64,000 bases of DNA from assembly GCA_949752745.1 (NCBI GenBank), contig OX457031.1, positions 52,709,103 to 52,773,102 of the forward strand, in the 5' to 3' direction. Positions within the stretch are counted from its first letter, which is position 1; every line of letters starts with the position of its first letter. The stretch is from Protula sp. h YS-2021. Lineage: Eukaryota; Annelida; Polychaeta; Sabellida; Serpulidae. This document shows positions 41,806-54,089 of the stretch, piece after piece. The translations under genes were made by a program, and so were the position numbers. The notes below the pieces were generated by a model. That model was given only the letters and a program-made list of their open reading frames with translations. It made no database searches and had not been told where the DNA came from.

Positions 41806-43245
41806 GCAAAGTTAGACACAGGCAACTGTGTCCGTATGTATCAGTTCGCTTCTATGCATAGCTCCTATGCGCTGTTAAACGCCGCTCGAACCTACTTACT
41901 GCAGCATTTTCGCGACATCAACACAAGTCCTGAATTTATGGAATTAGATTCTTGTGAAGTTGAAGATATCTTAATGGACGACAATCTCTATATTGATGAC
42001 GAATACATAGTGTTTGAATCCATAATGAATTGGATTCAGCAGGACATGCCCAGTAGGAAACAGTATGTAGAAACTTTGCTGAAGACGGTCCGATTCAGTC
42101 TCATTGATTCTGAAGTGATTGAAGGGATTGTGACGTCATTGGAGTGCCTTAAAAATGGCGCACTTTTGAGCCAGTGTATCCTGGACATAAACAAACACAT
42201 CGACGATCCTGAGGTACCTCTGCGTATTGGCATGTATGAAAGAGAGATGATTATTTTCGCGGGGGGAAGTCAGTCGAAGAGTTTGCGTAGCCTTTCCTGT
42301 TATGATCCGGCGACCAGGCACAACTATTTCGCCGTGCAGCCTTATGTGGCCTTCGACTTTAAGTTCCGCATCGATAACCACAAGCTGGTCATCACAGACA
42401 ACAATTCTATGTACTTGATTGGGGGTATTTTCTTCGAGGATTATCACTTCGGAGAGAGTGGCCAATCGCTGAAGGAAGTGAAATGCTTCGATCCTTTTAA
42501 CCGATGCTGGGTCAATAAAAGTTCGCTTTTGCAGCCGCGGTGTGCCCATGCCGCCGTTTATGCCGATAGCCACATCTATGCCATTGGCGGGAAATCGACG
42601 TACCCACAAGGCGCCCCGCTCGCCACTGTTGAGCGGTATAGCTGTGTGGATAACCAGTGGAGCTTCACCACATCTATGCCGGCTGGCTTAGCCCATCACG
42701 GTGCAGTGTCCTTTGACAGGAGCATTTACGTCATCGGCGGTTACGTTGACAACGCAAATACCATGGTTAGAAATACGCTATGGCAATTTCATTTGGATAC
42801 TCTGAGCTGGAGCGAAATTGAGAACCGGATGTCTGTAGCACGGGCAGAAAGCGGGGTGGCGCTGCTGAATGGATCCATTTATGTGGTGGGCGGCGACAAC
42901 GGTCAATATAAAGTGTGCCACACGGAAATCTTCAACATTCGGGAGCGCTCGTGGCGATTCGGACCGGATTTTCCCGAAGACCGGAAGTCGATGGGCGCGG
43001 TGGCGATGCACGGACGTATGTACGTCTGCGGTGGCACGCGCACCGTTATCTCGCGCATCAACCGCACTCCCCGCGTTGTTGAGGCGCGCGACCTGTGGAA
43101 ACTGGACCAAAGTGCAGGAAGCTGGAGTCGGGAGGCGAAGTTGGTGCAGTACGCAAATAGCTACGGGTGTGCCGTGGGCAGGGTTAACCTACGCCGAGTG
43201 ACGGAAAGTGAGTTTGTGAGTCCGCCGGGGCCGAGTCCACCCTAG
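41806..43245 (+). CDS. BTB-BACK-Kelch protein, coding exon 3 (BACK and Kelch)
   Basis: The acceptor ttttag ends at 41805, then 'AKLDTGNC' follows in frame with exon 2. This exon encodes 479 residues to a TAG at 43243-43245; with exons 1 and 2 (173+205+1440 nt) the protein has 605 residues, close to the usual length of KLHL proteins. A BACK domain spans about residues 130-235. About five or six Kelch blades follow, with GG-containing strands (IIFAGG, MYLIGG, IYAIGG, IYVIGG, IYVVGG, MYVCGG) and conserved downstream W/Y residues. KLHL proteins act as Cullin-3 substrate receptors for ubiquitination or bind actin; this one cannot be assigned to a specific orthologue. No stop or frameshift was seen. 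Confidence 0.88.
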   Translation, partial: AKLDTGNCVRMYQFASMHSSYALLNAARTYLLQHFRDINTSPEFMELDSCEVEDILMDDNLYIDDEYIVFESIMNWIQQDMPSRKQYVETLLKTVRFSLIDSEVIEGIVTSLECLKNGALLSQCILDINKHIDDPEVPLRIGMYEREMIIFAGGSQSKSLRSLSCYDPATRHNYFAVQPYVAFDFKFRIDNHKLVITDNNSMYLIGGIFFEDYHFGESGQSLKEVKCFDPFNRCWVNKSSLLQPRCAHAAVYADSHIYAIGGKSTYPQGAPLATVERYSCVDNQWSFTTSMPAGLAHHGAVSFDRSIYVIGGYVDNANTMVRNTLWQFHLDTLSWSEIENRMSVARAESGVALLNGSIYVVGGDNGQYKVCHTEIFNIRERSWRFGPDFPEDRKSMGAVAMHGRMYVCGGTRTVISRINRTPRVVEARDLWKLDQSAGSWSREAKLVQYANSYGCAVGRVNLRRVTESEFVSPPGPSPP

Positions 43246-43353
43246 GGAGTTTTTTTTATCGGCAAAGCTGATCTGTATCAATCATTTTGTGTCCACTTCT
43301 TGACAAAAACCTTCCTCTGCAGATTATTTCGTAATACTTTGAATCCAGAATCC
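43246..43353. other. 3' flank of the BTB-Kelch gene
   Basis: Probably 3' UTR. No canonical AATAAA is seen before the foldback element begins, so the polyadenylation site may lie beyond it or be non-canonical. Confidence 0.35.
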
Positions 43354-44098
43354 GAGTCTGGGACAGGTGACACCTAGACAGCTGCCACCCGGAAAAGTGC
43401 CACCCGGACAGCTGCCACCCGGAAAACTGCCACCAGGACAGCTGCCACCCGGAAAACTGCCACCAGGACAGCTGCCAACAAAACAGAAAAATATTATAAA
43501 ATATTGTTAAAAAAAAAGAAATTTTTGTGCAAAATAATTTTCATAAAAACATTTAGTACACAGATATCCGGGGATTTTCTATGAAGTTGGCTGTTGCCGT
43601 TTCAAGATTTAATTTAACCTTTTTTATGTGTTGGTTGTTCTATAATTGCGATTAATATGTTCTTTTGATGTTCTTTCAAGATTTAATTGTAACCTCTTTC
43701 ATGTGCAGTACAATTGTTTGGCTGTATCAGTTATTTAAGAATTGTCTTATTATTTACGTGACCGAGATACATTTGACAGATTTTTCTATGTGTACTAAAG
43801 AATTTGTACGAAATACATTCAGCGTGTGTGTTAAATTCTTTTTTTTTTTAATTAAACATCAACATCTCCGAGAAAATCAATTACAAGAATTACAATTGCC
43901 TCCTACTTTATGAGGCTAATCCATCACATAAACATCTTAATTGCAATTATAGAACAGATTATAAAATCATTTTTTACGTTTAGCTGGTGGCAGCTGTCCA
44001 TGTGGCAGTTTTCCGGGTGACATATGTCCGCCTGGGGCACTTTTCAAGGTGGCAGTTGTCCGGGTGGTACATGTCCAGGTGGCACTTGTCCTGCTGCC
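43354..44098. mobile_element. Second foldback element (745 bp)
   Basis: Inverted arms at about 43354-43475 and 43983-44098 are built from units of roughly 18-20 bp around 'ggacagctgccacccggaa'. A direct repeat 'ccagaatcc' flanks it at 43345-43353 and 44099-44107, a candidate 8-9-bp target duplication. The AT-rich interior codes for nothing recognisable. It lies about 110 bp beyond the Kelch gene stop codon. Confidence 0.7.
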
Positions 44099-44141
44099 CC
44101 AGAATCCAATACAGTTTGCTGTTAAGTTGGCTATTTTTAGC

Positions 44142-44166
44142 CCAGCTTACGTTACACGTAAGCTGG
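44142..44166. repeat. 11-bp stem hairpin at the start of a repeat element
   Basis: 'ccagcttacgt' and 'acgtaagctgg' flank a 3-nt loop. A partial relative of its left side ('tttagcccagctgac') occurs at about 52211, suggesting the terminus of a dispersed element. Confidence 0.65.
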
Positions 44167-44194
44167 GGTATTCCTATCGGTCTGCGCATGGCGT

Positions 44195-44219
44195 CCGTTA
44201 GTTAGTTAGTTAGTTAGTA

Positions 44220-44255
<36 letters not shown>
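44195..44255. repeat. TTAG microsatellite
   Basis: About 15 units of 'gtta' with one interruption. It lacks the third G of TTAGGG and is not telomeric. Confidence 0.85.
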
Positions 44256-44267
44256 CGCTGTAAACTT

Positions 44268-44736
44268 TGTTTCAAAATGCATCTCCTCCTACAATTTTGA
44301 TCCGATGTCATTTATTTTTGGTGTGAGGCATCCCTAAGGGGTCGTGCATACGGCTTGCGCTTTTCTAGTCGATCGGGTGATTTTTGAATTTTTGGCAAAT
44401 TTTTAAAGAAAAAAATTTAAAATGTATCTCCTCCTACATTTTTGACCCGATGTCATTTATTTTTGGTACGAGGCACCCCTAAAGGGTCGTGCATACGGCT
44501 TGTTCTTTTTTTAGTCGATCGGACAATTTTTGTGGATTTTTTTAAGCAAAATTTTTGAAAAAAATGCATCTGCTCCTACAATTTTGATTCGATGTCATTT
44601 ATTTTTGGTGTGAGGCAGATCTAAGCGGTCGTGCATACGGCTTGTGCTTTTTTAGTCGATCGGATGATTTTTTAATTTTTGGAGAATTTTTGAAGAAAAA
44701 ATTTTAAAATGTATCTCCTACATTTTTGATCCGATG

Positions 44737-44770
<34 letters not shown>

Positions 44771-44872
44771 GTATGAGGCACCCTGAAGGGTCGTGCATAC
44801 GGCTTGTGCCTTTTAGTCGATCGGACAATTTTTTTTTGTATTTTAAGTTAGTGTTTGAAAACAAAAAGATAT
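44268..44872. repeat. 144-bp tandem repeat, four units
   Basis: 'atctcctcctacaattttga' recurs at 44281, 44425, 44568 and 44713 with 'ggtcgtgcatacggcttg' in each unit. The last unit contains a run of about 30 T. Together with the hairpin at 44142 this may be a further tandem-repeat-carrying element of the Helitron-like kind. Confidence 0.75.
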
Positions 44873-47800
44873 ATGCGCATTGGCCTGAAATAAGAACCGC
44901 GCATCGACGCACGTTAAATAAACAAGAGCAGTGGTTCGAAATGCGAACCACGCGCCAACGCAAGTTAAATAAATATTTGCACTGGTCCAAAATAAGCACA
45001 GCGCCTCAACGCAAGTTAAATAAACATGCGCAGTGGTCCGAAATTCGAACCGCGCATCAACGCAAGTTAAATAAATATGCGCAGTGGTCCGAAATGCAAA
45101 CCGCGCATCAACGCAACCTAAATAAACATGCGCAGTGGTCCAAAATGCAAACCGCGCATCAACGCAACCTAAAGGAACATGCGCACTGGTCCGAAATTCG
45201 AACCGCACATCGAAGCAAGTTAAATAAACATGCGCACTGGTCCGAAAAAACGCAATCCAAAGAAACATGCACACTGGTCTGAAATGAGAACCGCGCATCA
45301 ACACAAGTTAAATAAACATAGACAATGGCCGGAAATGCGAACCGCGCATCGACGGAAGATAAATAAACATGCGAACTGGTCCAAAATAAGCACCGCGCAT
45401 CAACGCAAAGTTAAATAAACATGCGCACTGGTCCGACAAAAAGAACCGCATCGACGCAAGTTGAATAGACATGCGCAGTGGTCTGAAATGAGAACCGCGC
45501 ATCAACGCAAGTTAAAATAAACATGCGCAGTGGTCCGAAGAAAGAAAAGGTCGGGCATCGACGGGACTTAAATAAAAATGAGTTCTGGTCTGAAATGCAA
45601 ATCGCGTGCCAACTCAAGTTAAATAAACCTGCGCACTAGTCCGAAATGCGAACCGCACATCAACGCAACCTAAAGAAACAAGTACACTGGTCCGAAATGC
45701 GAACCGGATATCAACGCAAATTAAATAAACATGCACACTGGTCCGAATTACGAACCGCACATCAGCACAAGTTAAATAAACATTTGCACTGGTCCAAAAT
45801 AAGTACCGAGCATCAACACAAGTTCAATAAATATTTCCAGGGGTTCAAAATGCGAACCACGCATTAACGCAAGTTAAAAAAAAAAACATGCGCACTGGTC
45901 CGAAATGCGAACCGCACATCAACACAAGCTAAATAAGCAAACACACTTTACCAAAATAAGCACCGTCCATCAACGCAACTTAAATAACATGCGCACTATT
46001 CAAAATAAGAACTGCGCATCAACGCAAGTTAAATAAACATGCGCACTGGCCAGAATAAGAAACGCGCATCAACTAAAGTTAAATAAACATGCGCACTGGT
46101 CCGAAATTCGAACCGCGCATCAACGCAAGTTAAAGAAATATGCGCATTGGCCTGAAATAAGAACCGCCCATCGACGCACGTTAAATAAACAAGAGCAGTG
46201 GTTCGAAATGCGAACCACGCGCCAACGCAAGTTAAATAAATATTTGCACTGGTCCAAAATAAGCACAGCGCCTCAACGCAAGTTAAATAAACATGCGCAG
46301 TGGTCCGAAATTCGAACCGCGCATCAACGCAAGTTAAATAAATATGCGCAGTGGTCCGAAATGCAAACCGCGCATCAACGCAACCTAAATAAACATGCGC
46401 AGTGGTCCAAAATGCAAACCGCGCATCAACGCAACCTAAAGGAACATGCGCACTGGTCCGAAATTCGAACCGCACATCGAAGCAAGTTAAATAAACATGC
46501 GCACTGGTCCGAAAAAACGCAATCCAAAGAAACATGCACACTGGTCTGAAATGAGAACCGCGCATCAACACAAGTTAAATAAACATAGACAATGGCCGGA
46601 AATGCGAACCGCGCATCGACGGAAGATAAATAAACATGCGAACTGGTCCAAAATAAGCACCGCGCATCAACGCAAAGTTAAATAAACATGCGCACTGGTC
46701 CGACAAAAAGAACCGCATCGACGCAAGTTGAATAGACATGCGCAGTGGTCTGAAATGAGAACCGCGCATCAACGCAAGTTAAAATAAACATGCGCAGTGG
46801 TCCGAAGAAAGAAAAGGTCGGGCATCGACGGGACTTAAATAAAAATGAGTTCTGGTCTGAAATGCAAATCGCGTGCCAACTCAAGTTAAATAAACCTGCG
46901 CACTAGTCCGAAATGCGAACCGCACATCAACGCAACCTAAAGAAACAAGTACACTGGTCCGAAATGCGAACCGGATATCAACGCAAATTAAATAAACATG
47001 CACACTGGTCCGAATTACGAACCGCACATCAGCACAAGTTAAATAAACATTTGCACTGGTCCAAAATAAGTACCGAGCATCAACACAAGTTCAATAAATA
47101 TTTCCAGGGGTTCAAAATGCGAACCACGCATTAACGCAAGTTAAAAAAAAAAACATGCGCACTGGTCCGAAATGCGAACCGCACATCAACACAAGCTAAA
47201 TAAGCAAACACACTTTACCAAAATAAGCACCGTCCATCAACGCAACTTAAATAACATGCGCACTATTCAAAATAAGAACTGCGCATCAACGCAAGTTAAA
47301 TAAACATGCGCACTGGCCAGAATAAGAAACGCGCATCAACTAAAGTTAAATAAACATGCGCACTGGTCCGAAATTCGAACCGCGCATCAACGCAAGTTAA
47401 AGAAATATGCGCATTGGCCTGAAATAAGAACCGCCCATCGACGCACGTTAAATAAACAAGAGCAGTGGTTCGAAATGCGAACCACGCGCCAACGCAAGTT
47501 AAATAAATATTTGCACTGGTCCAAAATAAGCACAGCGCCTCAACGCAAGTTAAATAAACATGCGCAGTGGTCCGAAATTCGAACCGCGCATCAACGCAAG
47601 TTAAATAAATATGCGCAGTGGTCCGAAATGCAAACCGCGCATCAACGCAACCTAAATAAACATGCGCAGTGGTCCAAAATGCAAACCGCGCATCAACGCA
47701 ACCTAAAGGAACATGCGCACTGGTCCGAAATTCGAACCGCACATCGAAGCAAGTTAAATAAACATGCGCACTGGTCCGAAAAAACGCAATCCAAAGAAAC

Positions 47801-50800
47801 ATGCACACTGGTCTGAAATGAGAACCGCGCATCAACACAAGTTAAATAAACATAGACAATGGCCGGAAATGCGAACCGCGCATCGACGGAAGATAAATAA
47901 ACATGCGAACTGGTCCAAAATAAGCACCGCGCATCAACGCAAAGTTAAATAAACATGCGCACTGGTCCGACAAAAAGAACCGCATCGACGCAAGTTGAAT
48001 AGACATGCGCAGTGGTCTGAAATGAGAACCGCGCATCAACGCAAGTTAAAATAAACATGCGCAGTGGTCCGAAGAAAGAAAAGGTCGGGCATCGACGGGA
48101 CTTAAATAAAAATGAGTTCTGGTCTGAAATGCAAATCGCGTGCCAACTCAAGTTAAATAAACCTGCGCACTAGTCCGAAATGCGAACCGCACATCAACGC
48201 AACCTAAAGAAACAAGTACACTGGTCCGAAATGCGAACCGGATATCAACGCAAATTAAATAAACATGCACACTGGTCCGAATTACGAACCGCACATCAGC
48301 ACAAGTTAAATAAACATTTGCACTGGTCCAAAATAAGTACCGAGCATCAACACAAGTTCAATAAATATTTCCAGGGGTTCAAAATGCGAACCACGCATTA
48401 ACGCAAGTTAAAAAAAAAAACATGCGCACTGGTCCGAAATGCGAACCGCACATCAACACAAGCTAAATAAGCAAACACACTTTACCAAAATAAGCACCGT
48501 CCATCAACGCAACTTAAATAACATGCGCACTATTCAAAATAAGAACTGCGCATCAACGCAAGTTAAATAAACATGCGCACTGGCCAGAATAAGAAACGCG
48601 CATCAACTAAAGTTAAATAAACATGCGCACTGGTCCGAAATTCGAACCGCGCATCAACGCAAGTTAAAGAAATATGCGCATTGGCCTGAAATAAGAACCG
48701 CCCATCGACGCACGTTAAATAAACAAGAGCAGTGGTTCGAAATGCGAACCACGCGCCAACGCAAGTTAAATAAATATTTGCACTGGTCCAAAATAAGCAC
48801 AGCGCCTCAACGCAAGTTAAATAAACATGCGCAGTGGTCCGAAATTCGAACCGCGCATCAACGCAAGTTAAATAAATATGCGCAGTGGTCCGAAATGCAA
48901 ACCGCGCATCAACGCAACCTAAATAAACATGCGCAGTGGTCCAAAATGCAAACCGCGCATCAACGCAACCTAAAGGAACATGCGCACTGGTCCGAAATTC
49001 GAACCGCACATCGAAGCAAGTTAAATAAACATGCGCACTGGTCCGAAAAAACGCAATCCAAAGAAACATGCACACTGGTCTGAAATGAGAACCGCGCATC
49101 AACACAAGTTAAATAAACATAGACAATGGCCGGAAATGCGAACCGCGCATCGACGGAAGATAAATAAACATGCGAACTGGTCCAAAATAAGCACCGCGCA
49201 TCAACGCAAAGTTAAATAAACATGCGCACTGGTCCGACAAAAAGAACCGCATCGACGCAAGTTGAATAGACATGCGCAGTGGTCTGAAATGAGAACCGCG
49301 CATCAACGCAAGTTAAAATAAACATGCGCAGTGGTCCGAAGAAAGAAAAGGTCGGGCATCGACGGGACTTAAATAAAAATGAGTTCTGGTCTGAAATGCA
49401 AATCGCGTGCCAACTCAAGTTAAATAAACCTGCGCACTAGTCCGAAATGCGAACCGCACATCAACGCAACCTAAAGAAACAAGTACACTGGTCCGAAATG
49501 CGAACCGGATATCAACGCAAATTAAATAAACATGCACACTGGTCCGAATTACGAACCGCACATCAGCACAAGTTAAATAAACATTTGCACTGGTCCAAAA
49601 TAAGTACCGAGCATCAACACAAGTTCAATAAATATTTCCAGGGGTTCAAAATGCGAACCACGCATTAACGCAAGTTAAAAAAAAAAACATGCGCACTGGT
49701 CCGAAATGCGAACCGCACATCAACACAAGCTAAATAAGCAAACACACTTTACCAAAATAAGCACCGTCCATCAACGCAACTTAAATAACATGCGCACTAT
49801 TCAAAATAAGAACTGCGCATCAACGCAAGTTAAATAAACATGCGCACTGGCCAGAATAAGAAACGCGCATCAACTAAAGTTAAATAAACATGCGCACTGG
49901 TCCGAAATTCGAACCGCGCATCAACGCAAGTTAAAGAAATATGCGCATTGGCCTGAAATAAGAACCGCCCATCGACGCACGTTAAATAAACAAGAGCAGT
50001 GGTTCGAAAGCGAACCACGCGCCAACGCAAGTTAAATAAACATTTGCCCTGGTCCAAAATAAGCACAGCGCCTCAACGCCATTTAAATAAACATGCGCAG
50101 TGGTCCGAAATTCGAACCGCGCATCAACGCAAGTTAAATAAACATGCGCAGTGGTTCGAAATGCGAACCGCGCATCAACGTAAGTTAAATAAACATGCGC
50201 ACTGGTCCGGAATTCGAACCGCGCATCAAAGCAAGTTAAATAAACATGCGCAGTGGTCCGAAATTCGAACTGCTCATCAGCGCAAGCTGAATAAACATGC
50301 GCACTGGTCCAGAATGCACACCGCGCACCAACGCAAGTTAAATAAACATACGCACAGTTCCAATAAACACCACCCATTAACGCAAGTAAAATAAACATGC
50401 AAACTGGTTCGAAATGCGAACTGCGCATCAAGACAACCTAAGGAAACTTGTGCACTTGTCCAAAATAAGTACCGCTATCAATGCAAGTTAAATAAACATG
50501 CGCATTGGTCTGGAATGAGAACCGCGCATCGATGCAAGTTAAATAAACGTGCGCATTGGTCTGGAATGAGAACCGCGCATCGATGCAAGTTAAATAAACA
50601 TGCGCACTGGTCCGAAATAAGAACCGCACATCAACACAAGGCAAATAAACATACGCACTGATCCGAAATAAGAACCACACATCAACACAAGGTAAATATA
50701 CATGCGCATTGATCCGAAATAAGAACCGCACATCAACACAAGGTGAATAAACATGCGCATTGATCCGAAATAACAACCGCACATCTACACAAGGTAAATA

Positions 50801-51020
50801 AACTTGCGCACTGATCCGAAATAAGAACCGCACATCAACACAAGGTAAAAAAAACATGGGCGCTGGTCCGAAATGCGAATCGCACATCAACGCAAGTTAA
50901 ATAAACATGTGCACTGTTCCAAAATGAGAGCCGCACATCAACGCAAATTAAATAAACATGCGCACTTGCCTGAATAAGAACCGCGCATCGAAGCAAGTTA
51001 CATAAATATACGCACATTTA
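44873..51020. repeat. 51-bp satellite with 1267-bp higher-order repeat
   Basis: Monomers of about 51 bp (aaacatgcgcactggtccga then aatgcgaaccgcgcatcaac then gcaagttaaat) fill 6.1 kb. Coordinates of recurring variants (for example 44873, 46140, 47407, 48674) show a 1267-bp higher-order period in four full copies up to 49940; beyond that the array continues as diverged monomers to about 51020. Copies 2-4 appear identical by the identity of every translated frame, and copy 1 differs by very few bases (for example near 44902). Because 51 is a multiple of three both strands stay open for up to 180 codons (17-residue repeats), but the 1267-bp period shifts the frame by one, so these frames are not read as genes. 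Confidence 0.93.
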
Positions 51021-52200
51021 TTGGTCTATGTTCTGGTCCGGTGCTAAATTAATTATTGAGCTAGCTCTTTACCGTCTCATCTTTTGAAGCTCATTTTTTT
51101 TCAAGAAATTCCCTGGCTCCTGCACGCTGGAATTGGTCTTATTGTTTTTCGTAAGCTGGGACTTTTGTCCTTGGACAAACTTGTTTATTCTATATTTTCA
51201 CCCAAAGCTAGAATAGTTCGATTCTGAGTATGTGCGGGTATGCTATGCTTAGTACTTCGTTGTTCTTTATTTTGATATCATAAAGATACTTGCAACGACT
51301 GCATAGTTTGATAGCATTATCTGTTATTATACGAAATAGGTTACAGAACTGTTGCTTTTATCAGGGCGTCATCTACTATTACATCGACGGGTGGTCGAAA
51401 TGTCCCAAGATGTTATGTTACAAGTTCTATTCTCTAGGAATGTTCATGCATATATGTAGGCGTTTAGTCATGCTTGTTACTTTCACGCCCATCAAAGCTT
51501 TGACAAGCAATTTTCAATACGGTGCTATCGTCGCTACGCCAGAGACAAGTCTTATTGACTGCTGTTAAAGTATTTTTCAGGTATATTTGGATGCGTTCCT
51601 GTCCTTTTTAATAAAGGTAGCGTCCTATGTGTTATTACGCCAGATTATCTGTTTGTATCTTTGTAAGCTTTTTAAGAATTTGAAAGTTTCGCCAACTACA
51701 GCAATGTTTGTAGTTAAAAAGAAGAACTTTTTCAAGAGAAAGACGAACAGTGAATCATGAAAGTGAAGTGTTTTTTTTTTATGGCTTTATTTAATTTTCA
51801 GAGAAGGGTAGGGAAATCGTTATGGGAATCGATTTAAGCAACCATTACATTCGAATCAACTTAAAATTGTCCTCCTTCGTTTTGTTGCTTTCTTCGGATT
51901 TACGTCGCTACACAATTTAAGCTTAATACCAGTGACTCAGGCACCAAGTATTTTGTTACAAAGCTAACTTTTTTGTTGTTGCTAATTTGAATACCAGTGA
52001 AAGCCTCGTATTTATTTATGTATTCTTTTTTTTTTTTTTTTTTTTGAATTTTTGATATTGTGATATGGTGTTGCACACTTTACACTTTTTTTTATTAGTT
52101 TAATGTCCCTATAGAGGGTTAGCATATCTTTATTGTTATCTGTGTTTCTGAAAATAGAATAAATCATCACATTATGACTTAAAAGTGTGTGAGTGAAAGT
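51021..52200. other. Unassigned AT-rich sequence
   Basis: No gene is supported. A run of T at about 52027-52045 is present. Confidence 0.4.
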
Positions 52201-52270
52201 AGGCATTTTTTTAGCCCAGCTGACATTCGTCTTTGGACTATTCCCATCATTTTTAGCTGTCGTAATGCAT
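52201..52270. repeat. Partial relative of the 44142 element end
   Basis: 'tttagcccagctgacattcg' then 'tttggactattcccatc' resembles 44136-44178 in order of blocks, without the full hairpin. Confidence 0.35.
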
Positions 52271-53439
52271 GTGTTGGGGTGTGTATGATTCTGATCCGAT
52301 TGTTTTGAAATTTGTCAAGAATGTTCCGTTTTGATCAGTCTTATTTTATAAAGCACTTGTCTCTAAACGAAGGGCTTGAAACAGGATGTGTTGTGCTTTT
52401 GACCAGTGAGAGCGTACCCAAAGTGTATATCTTCTGATGGTACATGCAAGGAGGAGCCGCAGGAAGATGCAGGAGTGAGGGGCCGGGAACTGAAGCGCGG
52501 CTGCATTCATAAGGGCGGTAGGATGTGGGGTGGAGGGGGGGGGGGAAATGAGTGACCCACAGTTGTTTTATCGTTGCACCTGTTACCATTATGACACAAT
52601 TTCAGCATCTCACGGGGTGAGAAGCGTAAAAAATGGAGATAGAATGTGTGTGTGATATTAGGGAAGTTGTAGATTTCGTTATGTATCTTTGTTGACTTTG
52701 TGAGGTACATTTACCTGTGCCATGTTGTGTCGTGGATTTTGAACCTGTGAATGCATGTTTTATCGATCTTTGCCACTCCTTTCATTTCCTATAAGACAAA
52801 GAGAGAGACCAATAAATTCATTGCCCTTTTGGTCTCTTTCCTATGCCCTTGAAGAACAGATTTAGCATGATGCAAACTATCTTTGGATTACGTTGCTTAA
52901 TATTTAATATTCTGAATGGTCGAACGATTTGAAACCGAGGCTGGTTCATTTCATCAACCCATGGATCCGCGTATTAATATCACGGCAGTGACCTTGAATG
53001 CGTGAGTATCCAGTAGTATATAAGAACCTTATTTTTTCTACAGCGAGCATAATATGCTGTTATGTTAAATACTAGTATTATGAAAGATGATACCTCAGTG
53101 TTAAGAAAAGCATATTTCGAGATGCCTTGTGTGCATAATGGCGTCCTTACCCAGCTCTTTATCACAGCTTGTTGTGGCCGGTATCTGTGGCCATTTTTAG
53201 TTACTCAACATAACAGTTGGCCAGGAACTAATAACAGGAGGGGGGTGGGAGGTGAAAGTGGGAGTCACTTGCCTGCAAAATAGAGGCCTGGTTTGAACCC
53301 AGTTATTTCCCAGTGCGAAATCGCACATTTTAGTGATGAGACCGCACCAAGACAAACCATATCATGGTTGCAACTACACTATAAGTAATTGGTGTGAGGG
53401 TATAATTGGGTAAAGGGGTTATCGTAGCGTTCAGAGCCG
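52271..53439. other. Unassigned sequence
   Basis: No gene is recognised. A G-rich run lies near 52528-52547. Confidence 0.4.
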
Positions 53440-53735
53440 TATTTAGAGGGTAAGTATGTGGAGGATGACGTAATAGCCTCTTTCTTGTCTCGGATAAAAA
53501 GACGTACAGTAAAGCTTGATTGTTGTGACTAAATTCCAGACCCGACTCAGAGAGATGTACAATAAAACCTGTTTGTGGTGGCTACCTTGCTGACCCGGAT
53601 ACAAGACGTACAGTCAAAACTTTTTGTAGCGATCACTTTCTAGTTCCGGATAGAGAGAGTTACATTCAACCAATCTGTAATTACGTCTTCCAGGGGTGGG
53701 TAAATAAGACGTACAGGAAACTTGCGTGACATCAC
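53440..53735 (+). repeat. 62-bp tandem repeat family, locus 2
   Basis: About four to five units with 'gacgtacagtaaa' at about 53501, a variant at 53563 and another at 53626. Opposite orientation to 13590-13830. Confidence 0.65.
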
Positions 53736-53769
53736 ACATCCCAGTCTTCAAAATAAATAAATAAAAACG

Positions 53770-54023
53770 AGAATCTATTTCTTGACGCTGACCTTACTCG
53801 TTCACGGCCAATGTCAAAAATCTGAAGTTGACGATTTTCTCGAGAACGATAAGAGATATTTAGATCATTTTCGACCGTTTGGGCCTGAAGAGGAGATTAA
53901 GGGAAAAGGTACCTTTGTGACTTTCACTTTCTCGTTCATGATCAATTCTGAATTTGAACAAAGTTCATATTTTTTTGTGGCTCCCAAATGTAATTTTCGC
54001 TACTCGGTAGTGAAAACGGTCTA
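53770..54023 (+). mobile_element. 3' end of a Helitron-like element
   Basis: One diverged unit of the 139-bp type is followed by a hairpin 'ttttcgctac'/'gtagtgaaaa' at about 53993-54015 and 'cggtctag' ending at 54023, then TT. The terminus is nearly identical to that at 39184-39213. The 5' end was not found, so this copy is truncated or has been overrun. Confidence 0.65.
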
Positions 54024-54089
54024 GTTACACTTGGGGATTTCATTCGCCTAGTTTATATCTTTCGCACGACTCGGTAAAGTGTTTCCATA

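Noticed and set aside
44195..44255. Interstitial telomere
   Set aside because: The unit is TTAG, not TTAGGG, and it is short and isolated.
44734..45282. 182-codon open frame as a real repeat-protein gene
   Set aside because: It starts in a poly-T run and exists because the satellite period is a multiple of three; the frame is lost at each 1267-bp step.
44873..51020. CRISPR-like array of short repeats
   Set aside because: Units are contiguous 51-bp monomers without unique spacers, in a eukaryotic setting with introns; it is a satellite.
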